Source: Saksenaea vasiformis B4078 (taxonomy: Eukaryota; Mucoromycota; Mucoromycetes; Mucorales; Saksenaeaceae). From it: 64,000 bases of DNA. Made by a program: the position numbers and the translations under genes. The stretch is from the NCBI GenBank assembly GCA_000697055.1, contig JNDT01001781.1, positions 62,001 to 126,000 of the forward strand, read 5' to 3'. The notes beneath the pieces are model-generated. The model did not search any database and had not been told where the DNA came from. It saw nothing but the letters and a program-made list of their open reading frames with translations. How positions within the stretch are numbered: position 1 is the first letter of the stretch; each line of letters starts with the position of its first letter. Positions 37,001 through 47,267 of this stretch are shown here, piece by piece.

Positions 37001-40000
37001 TTCGCTGAATGCTATACCATCTAGCATTGGTTCATTGCGAAATTTATGCCATCTTTCTGTACAAGATAACGACTTGGAGTCTCTTCCTCCACAAATCTTT
37101 AAACTAAGCGAACTGAGGGATTTGGACGCGCAAAAGAACAACTTGAAATCATTGCCAAAGGAGATATGGATGTGTGCTTCGCTGCAAACGCTGAATTGTT
37201 CCTCCAATCTTCTCGAATCTTTTCCCGAACCATTTTCTGCGCCTGGAATGTCACTCCAGTTATCACAGTCAGACGTTACTACCATGAGTTCACCGTCGAC
37301 AGCAAACGATGGCTTAGCAGGGCAATTCGGTCATACAGATCAGCCCTTACCAACATCGGCGAATATGGGTGGAGAAGGCCACCATAAGTCTTCACCATCC
37401 ATTGACAGCATGACACTTGGCAATCTACCCCCCACTTCTGCATCGGGCCCCCTGCAAGCCCCACCGAACTTCAATCCGCCTTCCTTTTTTGCAAGCCCTC
37501 GCAACCCCCCTCCGCCACTGTCCTTATCTCTCCGGCATTTGCTGTTAGGTGATAATCGTTTGACGGACGATGTGTGGTCTCCGCTCTCTCTTTTCCTTGA
37601 ACTAAGGAAACTAAATCTTTCTTTCAACGATCTATACGAGATTCCCAGCGAAGGTCTCTGTCACCAGCATCTCTACGAGCTCTATCTTTCGGGCAATCAT
37701 CTGGCGTCATTACCTGCAGATGACATTGAAAAACTCAGCTATTTACGCGTGTTAGCTGTCAACGGAAACAAACTGCAAGTACTTCCAGCAGAAATTGGAA
37801 AACTAAGAAAACTTCTGATCCTGGATGTTGGAAACAACGTATTGAAGTATAATATTAACAATTGGTTCTACGATTGGAATTGGTAAGGTTTTGCTGTCGT
37901 ATTATATAACGGAAGAACTTATATAGAACCACCAGGAACTGGAACTTAAGTCTCAAATACCTTAACCTGTCTGGAAACAAGCGATTGGAGATCAAAAAGA
38001 ACCAGCCCGACACAAACAACACCAAAAAGAATCTATCCGACTTTAGCGCTTTGACGCGACTGCGCATGCTAGGTCTGATGGATATCACTATTCTAGGTGT
38101 GTCTGTTCCAGAAGAGTTCCACGATAGACGTGTGCGAACGTCACCATCCGAGGTGAACTCCATGTCTTATGGTATTGCTGATTGGCTTGGTCCAAATGAT
38201 CACTTGGCTGCTTGGGATCTGGTCATGCCTCGCTTCAGAAACAATGATGACGAATGTATCTTTGGTCTTTTTGACGGTCGTCAAAATAGGAAGGCTGGTT
38301 GTAAGCTTACGAAGTATCTTTACGATAACTTCACATACCATTTTGTACACGAACTTGTCAAGTCTCAAAATGACGATACCATTATTTCTGCCTTGCGTCG
38401 TACGTTTCTTGTACTGGAGAAGGAAATTGGGTCCAACGAGAACCGCGAGAAGAACGCTGGAGTATCTGCTGTCGTGTGTTACATTGCAGGAACGAAGCTC
38501 TATGTGGCCAACGTTGGCGATGCATTGGCAGTGATTTCAAGAAATAACGGACAGGCGACTGAAATTACGCAGAAGCATATTCCACTCAATCCTAGCGAGA
38601 CATCCCGGATCCGAGCTGCTGGCGGCTTTGTTTCTAACTCGGGGTTGTTGAACGCGGAATTACCGGTATCAAGGAGCTTTGGTTACTTCCATCTTATCCC
38701 AGTAGTGAACGCTAATCCCTATATTTCCCTTATTGATTTGACGGAAAATGACGAATTTGTTATCATGGCCTCCCGAGGACTGTGGGACTGTATGTCCTAT
38801 CAGACAGCCGTGGATGTGGCGCGAACGGAGAAGGATGACTTGATGGCGGCCGCACAGAAGCTGCGTGACTTTGCCATTACCTATGGTGCAGATGACAACG
38901 TGATGGTGATGATTATCGGCGTTGGCGATCTGTTTGACAAGCGAGATAAGCGTTTCCGGAACCTGCGTGGTGTTGTGGCTGGTCGCGCTGGACCTGGACC
39001 AGAGAACACGGGAATTCTTTTGGACGAAGCACCTTTGGGACCTACTGGTATTTTATTGGGAAAGAACAAACGGCGTGGAAAAGAAGAGAGTCCTGGTGAT
39101 TCGGTAAGTAATGGAAAAGAAAGGGATTGCGAGACTTGGAGTAATACTCAATCCATGGCAAAATAGACGTTGGCACGTTTAGACCGAGAGGTACCGCCTC
39201 CCATTGATCAGGTGGCTCTTGTCTTTACAGATATTAAGAGTTCTACGTTCTTGTGGGAGACGCAGTACGAGGATATGCGGTCGGCCAACAAGATTCATGA
39301 CGCCATTATGCGTCGGACGTTACGAAGCGTGGGAGGTTATGAAGTAAAGACAGAAGGTGATGCATTCATGGTTTGTTTCAAGCATATTACGGCGGCATTG
39401 TTATGGTGTTTCACGGTACAGTTACAATTGCTGGAGGCCGACTGGCCAGCGGGAATTCTGGAAACCGAAGAAGGACGGGAGATTGAAAAGGACAATGTGG
39501 TTATTTATCGTGGACTGTCTGTACGTATGGGCATTCATTGGGGAACGCCAGTGTATGAGCGGAATCCGATCACAAATCGTATGGATTACTTTGGTCCGGT
39601 GGTGAATAAGGCGAGTCGAATCTGCAACGCAGCAGATGGAGGCCAGATCTGTGTATCTTCTGACGTTGTAGCCGCCTTACGGAACTTCCCTGGTTTCTTT
39701 GGCGATGATACCAGTAGCACAACGGAAGAACTTGCTGCTGTTGCTGCCGCAACCGGAAACTACTCCATTGGAAGGGATATACAACAACTCAAACGATTGG
39801 GTTTCCATGTGATGGAACTTGGAGAGCGACGATTGAAAGGACTTGAGACTCCAGAAATGCTGAGCTTGGTCTATCCAAAGCAGTTAGCAGGACGAATGGA
39901 GCTTGACAAAAGTGAAATGATGGCGCAAGCGCCTCCCGCTGTGCTGAACTCGCCTAAATTGGATGATACATCGCAGGCTCCCACGCCATTTATCGATGAC

Positions 40001-40565
40001 GAACTTCAGGAAGCACCAACACCATCTGAAGTGGAGGAGGAGGCCGCTCTTGTTACTACAGAAACACCTGTCAAAGCACCAAGCACAGCACCACGATCGA
40101 TCGATCCTTCCTTCGTGTGCGCTCTCTCCAATTTGGCCTTGCGTCTGGAATGCCTTACTTCAGGACGACTATTGCATCGTACAACTCCTCCCGGTGCTAT
40201 CAGTTGCGTGTATACACCCTACGGAACGGTCGAGTTTCCTAGCACAGCCAATTTCCCAAGTCCGCCCATCACTTCTGTTCTTGATATGCATATGAAAGAA
40301 CAGGCATCGGATGAAGAGCTTATGATTCTCATGGAAAACTTTGTTTCACGCGTTGAGGTAAGATTACTAGGGAGAAAAAAGGAACTTCTTTTTTTTACTA
40401 ATCCGAGAATAGAACGCTGTATCCACGCTCTATCTGCGGAAAGTGGGCCGGTTTGCTAAGGCACTTGAAAAACTGGGAGATGCGATTGAATTGGATCCTA
40501 TGCATATATTAAGAGCTTTGCAGATATACTCGGAAGTATCAAGCATGACGGAAAAACGTTCATGA
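34074..40565 (+). CDS. CYR1: Fungal adenylate cyclase (RA - LRR - PP2C-like - class III cyclase)
   Basis: Makes cAMP for the PKA pathway; the fungal form is peripheral and Ras-activated. Eleven exons close in phase: 34074-34200, 34269-34766, 34838-35181, 35264-35273, 35335-35429, 35485-35664, 35715-35868, 35914-37882, 37936-39103, 39167-40357 and 40413-40565, giving 1962 aa. Residues 1-400 are Ser-rich and disordered, ending TPAEMWAPPDSWAV. A Ras-association domain begins at about 419 (FCIRIFRPDATF). Leucine-rich repeats run from about 530 to 1170, interrupted by a Pro/Ser insert (about 910-1005). A PP2C-like domain spans about 1200-1457, and the cyclase about 1525-1750 with LVFTDIKSSTFLWE, VKTEGDAFMVCF and YFGPVVNKASRICN (metal-binding Asp pair, Asn and Arg present). 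The C-terminal exon NAVSTLYLRKVGRFAKALEK is helical. The intron at 37883-37935 must use the second AG; the first would create a stop. Confidence 0.97.
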
Positions 40566-42128
40566 TCATGCATTTTTCTTATATCATTGTACTTTGTTTA
40601 CCTTTTTCCTTCATTCTTTTTTCTTTTCTTTCACACTGTACAATACTGAATTTTTCATGTAATCCTTCGTCAGCTTAATATTATTTGGCGTTTTGTTCTA
40701 AATGAACTGTGCTAGTAGTTCTTTTTTCATGATAATGCGAAGGTTTTCGTGCTTCCACGTTATTCATGTCAGAGATAGGCTCTCTTGCGCCACGTAGAGA
40801 TGTTTCAGATAACGGATGTAATGGTCAGTTAAAGGAGGAGGCTACCATTGATGAATGACTCTGCCCTTCCGGGAGGACAAGTAAGATGAGCTACTTTTAC
40901 TAACCATACACGCTTTTTTATGCTGCTCGGACAAATTTTGCATCCCCTGAAGGGTACCAGTCCCGGATGAGTAACAACTTATGCATAACCGATGCATATT
41001 CGGATTTTCATGGATATTGGGTTTATTAGAGCACTGTAACAAAAAAAAAAGCATTCAATAAACAGTATAGCATGACAATGACTTTCGTGCGACTGACATT
41101 CCTGGGTTTTCAATGTCAGAATCTTGACAGAGCAGCTGTTGTTCGAGCTTCTATCTTCTGTATTCAGGGCAACATCGTTTACTTATTGAATTTTTTCATT
41201 GTTGTATTTAAACATTATCTCCCCTGTTTGCTAAAATGGTCGGTCCTGATTTGTTCCCCTAGCATTGATCATCTGATTAATACTTGTAAGAAGGCCAAAA
41301 TTTCCACGAGTGTACCACATAAATGTCGATAAACGGCTTGCATAGCCAATGGGATCAAAGCTAAAATCACAAAGAAACTTTGAAAAAGACAGGTTCTAGG
41401 TTGCGCCATGATGTATGATTGCATGGCTTGGGAAATTTAAGGAGAGGAGGAGGCCATGGTTTGCAACTCCGTGCGGCTACTCATTGGACGTGCCGAATAA
41501 AAAAAATCTTGCGATTGCCAAAGATCGAATAGGACAAAATAAGAAGTATGATACCAACGCGTTATAGAAGTCCTTTTACGATAAACTTTATTATCGAGAT
41601 GGCTGTGCTTAGAAACGAACGATGAACGGAGTAGCTACCGTTTCATATTGGCAACGAACTCCGTGTTGTCCTGGTTACTACAATAGCAAAAAGGTAAAGG
41701 TTGGACCCAGTTCCTTCATGGGGGTTTTGTTCAGAGCTTTTTGGACTGTGCAATTCTTGTACAACGCTGGCTACCTTTTTTAACAAAGAAACCATATTGA
41801 GGGTTAAAACAACCCAGCCACCTTGCAGGACGTATTTGTGATGTCAAGTTATGATCGCATAAATAAAACAAAAAAGGCATTGCGTATTTGTATTATCAAG
41901 AGACCAAAGAAAAAAAAACTTACTGCACATGGTTACATCTCCTCCTCAGCGAACTACTGAGAATAAGCTGTGTGTGACACGATAAAGGTACGCTGACATT
42001 ATTGGGTAGAAAACTTTCTGTCCGTCGCTTCAGTTTTGAATCTCATAGACAATTCCCGCGCACCAACTCTCTTTTCTTTTTCTTTTTTACTTCTTTCCTT
42101 TAGCTTTCACATCAACTTACTACTACTC
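40566..42128. other. Intergenic, one dispersed repeat copy
   Basis: About 1.6 kb between adenylate cyclase and the TTC39-like gene. No ORF is supported. It contains repeat copy D, and GGTACCAGTCCC (about 40958), a 12-mer that also occurs at about 5361. The last about 80 bases form a pyrimidine-rich leader before the next gene. Confidence 0.5.
41005..41069 (+). repeat. Dispersed short repeat, copy D (full length, diverged 5' end)
   Basis: TTTTCATGGATATTGGGTTT then ATTAGAGCACTGTAAC, an A-run, and GCATTCAATAAACAGTAT. It aligns end to end with copy B; the CATGGACGCA marker has decayed to CATGGATATT, while the 3' half is nearly identical. Confidence 0.65.
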
Positions 42129-45100
42129 ATGATTGAGGTGTCCATGAATGAGGCTACCACTACTGCTCCCCTGGCACAAGACGAACGTAAACCACTGTGG
42201 AAACGTATTCAGCTGAAAAAGAGTGACAAGAAAACTACTACTATTCCCGAGGGTACTGATATGTCCGCTACAAACGGCCACGCCGAGGAAGAGGAAGAGA
42301 CGGAAGAGTTCAAGGATGCCGTTGAAGCAGACGAAGAAGAAGAACATAGGCAGAGCGAACTTTCGATGGTTATTACTGCCTTGCGCGGGACTGTGGACAC
42401 AGACCCAAGCTTAAAAGGGGATAAGGAAGAACAAGATTTGGGAAATAGATTAACAGAAGACGAAGAAAAGAAACAACAGCAAACAACGGAAGCTAAAAAG
42501 GAAGAAGCGGAAGAAAAGACAAAACATAGCGACCATCACGATCCGGAGCCTGTTGCTGTTGAGGCTGAGCAAGATGCAGTAGTAGTATCTGCAGACGCAG
42601 CACCATCGGAACCAAAAGAAAAAGAAGAGGAAAGGCAGCAGACACCAACGGGCGCTATTCAGGAAGATGGAGCAATGGATACATTACCGGGAAAAACAGA
42701 CGAGATAAAGGAGGGAGGAGAGATGGAAAAGATAATAAAAGACGAGACTTCAACCGCGGAAGAAGAAGTCAAGCGAGGTGGAAAGCCGGCACCAATCAAT
42801 ACTTCCCAAGCGATAGAAGCGATGAGTGAACCGGGAACGCCGGTGCCTCAAGAACAGAAAGAAGAAGGGGAGGAGGAGAAGAAGGAGGATGAGAAGGATG
42901 AGGAAAAGGACGCACCTGCCCAACGTGAGAGTATTCGCAAGTCAATCGAGGTTCCCGCAGATAAGAACATGGCTGAGTTTGTGACTCCGCCTACACCAGG
43001 TGTACCTCCCGACCGTGATTCATCCGAGCTTCATCCAGAGGTGGTAGATGAACCCGAATATTCCAATACAAATATGTTCTCCATGGGTGATATTGACCTT
43101 GACAATGTCAAGCCTAATATGCTCTCACCGAGAGCACAAGAGAAGTACGGTAAGCGGAAAGGTTTCTTCTTGTCTGAGGGCGTCCTAATCCAACCCATAA
43201 ACGATAGACGAAGAAATGCTTCACGGAATGAATGCCTTTTTTGATAACAAGTTTTCCAAGGCCAAGGCAATCTTTGAAACACGGGCAAAAGAGTGAGTGA
43301 CAAGATGCATATGCAAACGATATACTTAGCAGTGATTTTTGCATTTGTTTATTTCCAGTGATCCACTGTATGCTCTAGGATTAGGTTCAATGGCATTTAT
43401 CAAAGGTAGGCTTAGAAGAAGAAGAGGACAACAAAGAGCATCATGTATGAACTGTTCCATTCTCCTCCTTTTTATTATTATTCTTGGCACGGCGACATAG
43501 CTATTACGGTAAGGTCCTTTGTCACGTAAGCGATGTGAAACTCATGCATGTTCCCAGTCTTCCGATCCCAAAGATGTCGAAATTGCTTTAGCCACACTGA
43601 CCGAGACATATCAATTTGCTAATGCACAAATCGAAGCAGCATCCGCCAAAAAGCCGTTAAAAGACACAGTGTCACATTATATCACACACTTTATGGGCAA
43701 TAATCCCACCCACTTGCCCACAAATACCCGTCCATTGAATCAAGAAGAACTCAGAGAACTTCCGTCGTTTATGTCGAATGGCGCCCTGCGTGCACATGTC
43801 ATCAAGGCTGAGTGTGGATTACTTATGGGTATTATTCATCTCACGCAAGAGACTGTGGTGGGCTATCTGAAGACAGGTCTCAACCTTCGACGAGGTAAAA
43901 AATCAACAGTTATTGAAAGCAAGTTTGACGCTGATATAAAAAAAATACAATAGCGTACAACAGTTACAGTTTGGTGTGGCAGGAATACAAACGTATGGGC
44001 CAAGAGTTTAACAAGTATATGGATCGAGATACCATTTCCGCCATCCAGTTTGGGTATGGACGATCAAAACACCATACCTGTTCCTTTTTTTTTTAACTGT
44101 TTTATTTTAGTATTGGTGCTGTACATCTTGTTCTTTCTTCTTTACCTCCCAAGATTCTCAGGATCATCTCTGCGTTCGGATGGAAGGCAGACAAACATCT
44201 TGGATTCGCATTATTGAAGTTATGTTTGGAAGGCAGACGTATTCGGTCACCGCTTGCATCATTGACGTAAGAAATATTCTTTATTTCACAACCATCTCAT
44301 TCATCATGGGAACATTGTAGTCTTTTGTCATATTATGTTATCCTTACATCTTATGCTCCTCAAATTCTAACAAAGGAGCTTATCCAACCGGCGATTGAAT
44401 GTCTCTTGGATGCCCAAAAGAATTATCCTAATTCGGCGTTTTTCCTCTATTTTGCTGGACGGGTGTCCCGGTTAGCCAAGAATTTATCCCTGTCAACACA
44501 GTCTTTTATGTATACCTATGAAGTGAGTCAAGGTGAATGGGCGGAAGGCACGATGGGTCATCTGGCGACGTTCGAGATTGCTTTCAACAGTGCCATGGCG
44601 CTTGATTGGGCAAGTGCAGCTGTTCGCATCCTGGAACTGCAAAACAAACACAGCTCGCCGGCGTTCCTCAAGTATTTCTATGGTGCATGCATGGAAATGC
44701 TTGGTAACCGTACGGAAGCGATCCTGGCGTTTGCCGAGGCACCCCGATTAGTGGACAAGAAGAAGAAATCACAACTGGAGCACCATGTGTTACAGCGTGT
44801 TGAATTCTTTGAACAAAGTGGCTATCAGGACATGGACTTTAGTCTGCCTGCACTGGAAATCCTGTTCATGTGGAACACATTCCCCAACATGACGCCACAA
44901 GCACTTGAAACGTGTTTAGCACAGGTTGATGCGACATTGGATCGCATTTATGACCGTGAGAAGCAGGAGTATGAAATTCGTATGTTCGAACTAGCACCAA
45001 GCACGCCACCACCAGATTATTATGACCAGCGCGGATCATTACTAGTGATGAAGTCATCGATTTTGAATGCGTTGGGAAGACCACGGGATGCGATTGTCCA

Positions 45101-45537
45101 TCTCAATTGGATTATTGATCACAAAGCTCATATTAAGCAAGCGAAATGGGTCGTACCATTTGCCTATTGGTAATATTCAACTTATAAACGAAACCTTAAT
45201 CATTGAGCTTGTACACAGGGAATCGGGAGTCACGTGCTGGACGATCGAAGATTTCAAACGGGCTAGAGCACTGTGGGAGAACGCGTTGACGTATTCCAGT
45301 TATGATTTGGAATATAGACTGGCTATCGTAAGTTGAATAATAAGCATGGATTCTACGAATGAAAAAGAAAAATTAACGATATTTTTATAAAAGCGACTGA
45401 ATCTGGCTGTTACGCATGCGATTGAATTGGGAGTACCTCAGACGGAAAAACCAAAGCCGGTGAAAGGACGTACTACAAATGGTAGAAAGCGCATGTCCAT
45501 CATTGTTAACAAACTCAGCGGTTCAGCACAAAGCTAA
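42129..45537 (+). CDS. TTC39/IML2-like tetratricopeptide protein
   Basis: Family of TPR proteins; yeast Iml2 acts in lipid-droplet-linked clearance of inclusion bodies and TTC39 genes affect lipid levels. Exon 1 (42129-43149) is about 340 residues of acidic, Lys/Glu-rich low complexity, ending MLSPRAQEKY. Spliced core blocks are DEEMLHGMNAFFDNKFSKAK, DDPLYALGLGSMAFIKA, FMSNGALRAHVIKAECGL, YNSYSLVWQEYKRMGQEF, AFGWKADKHLGFALLKLC and FLYFAGRVSRLAKN. An 8-base microexon (43501-43508) is needed to join FIKA to ITSSDPKDVEIALATL. The end is RLNLAVTHAIELGVPQ and a basic tail, stop at 45537. Length is about 950 aa by estimate. An in-frame Met at 42036 would add a hydrophobic stretch that I read as leader; Met at 42144 is the other option. 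Confidence 0.92.
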
Positions 45538-45609
45538 ACATCGATCCTTTCTTTTCTGTATTGTCCTAAAACTATGTCAGATAAGTTTTTGATCTGATTT
45601 TTTTTATTT

Positions 45610-45610
<1 letters not shown>

Positions 45611-45645
<35 letters not shown>
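45611..45645. repeat. (AT)n microsatellite
   Basis: About 17 alternating AT dinucleotides with one C interruption, downstream of the TTC39-like stop codon. Confidence 0.9.
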
Positions 45646-45646
<1 letters not shown>

Positions 45647-46638
45647 GTACTTGTTGGCTTTTTGATTGTACATTGTTCAGTGCAAGTTTAAAAGGAAAAA
45701 AAGATTAAAAGATCCCCCAAATCAGCTATTTGCAAACTCAGTTCGTATGAAATAAGGGGTATTTTCTTTAAAGTTGTCTTTGTCATATATATTTCTTTGC
45801 TTTTGTCCTCCCATCCACTTAAATGAAGATAAAAATATTGTTGTTTTTTTTAATCAAGAAAACGTCTATAAATGTTCTAGAGCAGAAAAGATGATTGGTT
45901 CCAAGAGTTCCAAGTTCATCTCACAGAACCCTTTTGGTGCGGAGATGGTTCCGTGGGTCTTTATGAGGTTAGCGAGAATCGAACTGCCTTAAATAGTTTG
46001 CTCATCATATGTCTGTGCGTCCGAGGTCTATTCAGACCTTTACTCTAAACAATTGTTCGGGAATATAGGAACGTGCCGACATTTCGGTGTAACTGTTTAA
46101 AACAACTATCGGATACATCTCTGTTAGTGAAACGTGCAACTTATGCAGGGTGTTCCATCAAAACCCTGGAAGGCTAAACAGCTTACCCGACAAATCATTC
46201 ATTTCCTCACCAGAACAATGGTAAGACCCTTAATCTCTTTCAATCGATGGACAAAAGTGGTATCCGGTCATTCCCACAAGACATACCTGGATCGTTTGGA
46301 CCATCTGGAATTGACTAGCAGTGGGTAGCACAGAAAACTCCGATTCATCCAATGTCTTGCATGTTTGGAGGTCATGCATTTCCAGAGAGAGATGTGAGAA
46401 GGCAGCAGCGGAGTCGAAGAGGCCTGGACTGAACTACTAAGTCAACCTCGTTTTTTAATTGGGCGGAGTCACTCCACGAAAAAAAATTTTTTCTCTGCTT
46501 GCAGGTAGCACAGACGTACAAGAAATTTAAAGCCCAGGGCAGGTATATGCATTAACTGGCGATATGTATTGAAATTAAAATATAAAAAAAAGCTATAATT
46601 TTGGGGGGAAAAAAGGTCTATAAAAATGAGGATGAATA

Positions 46639-46684
46639 AGAAGAAGAGGAAGAGGAAGAGGAGGAGGAGGAGGAGGAGGAGGAG
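46639..46684. repeat. (AGG/AAG)n purine microsatellite
   Basis: Purine-only tract of AAG and AGG triplets ending in about seven GGA units, in the 3' flank of the zinc-ribbon gene. Confidence 0.9.
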
Positions 46685-46903
46685 TAACTTATATATACAG
46701 AATAGATAGTATTTTTTTTGTTGTGGTTGTTAGGCTTTAGATGGCATGGGCATGTAGAAATATGATCTGGTATCAATGTCTGAGTGTACATAGTGGGGGA
46801 TTGATAGGTTGTACTAACGGGGTAAAAAATAGAAGGGGGCATATACTTTTGGGGTGTTTTTTCTTGTTTTCTACTGGTTCAAAGAAGGAATGGAAAGGAC
46901 GTA

Positions 46904-47267
46904 TTAAAAGGTTTTTTCAGGTACCGTAGGCGATGTTGGCGACGTAACGTAAAAATTGTCAGATTGGTCGGATCGGTAAGAACGTAGATCAGTTTCATCG
47001 TCTGGCAACTCTTCGTTTTTCCACTTGCAGTTAGAGCACTCATAACGGACGCTCATGTTGTTCGCAATACGTTTGTTCAATACAATCAACTGTTTCTCGG
47101 ATCGTGTTAACTGAACAGACAAATGCTTGCATCGTGGACACGGGTGGCTTGCGCGCTCTAGCGAGATCTTTCTCCCTGGGTTACCAACTAGTCATAGTAT
47201 ATGTTAGAGAACTGTCTTCTAGAAAATAAGAGAGTATATATGTACCAATAACAAATGATCCAGCCAT
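46904..47267 (-). CDS. Small zinc-ribbon protein, function unknown
   Basis: Two exons (47267-47246 and 47187-46904) close in phase to 101 aa. Spliced start MAGSFVIVGNPGRKISLER is followed by CPRC (in HPCPRCKHLSVQL) and, 33 residues later, CSNC (in RYECSNCKWKNEELP). Two CXXC knuckles of this spacing fit a single zinc ribbon. The tail is acidic then Ser/Thr/Pro-rich (YVTSPTSPTVPEKTF), probably disordered. I do not recognise the family by name. The splice uses GTACAT and ACTAG; without it the reading frame has no start before the first knuckle. It converges with the TTC39-like gene. Confidence 0.72.

Larger units (their letters stand above)
45538..46903. other. Intergenic between convergent genes, with microsatellites
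   Basis: About 1.4 kb containing 3' flanks, an AT dinucleotide tract and a GGA/AGA tract (listed separately), and no supportable gene. GAATCGAAC at about 45976 imitates a tRNA B box on the minus strand, but its T-stem would not pair. Confidence 0.55.

Noticed and set aside
36098..37285. Minus-strand ORFs (138 and 164 codons) inside the adenylate cyclase leucine-rich repeats
   Set aside because: Shadows of a strongly supported coding exon on the plus strand.
45960..46050. Minus-strand GTTCGATTC as a tRNA T arm
   Set aside because: The flanking five bases do not pair (GGCAG against CTCGC), and no D arm or anticodon arm can be drawn.
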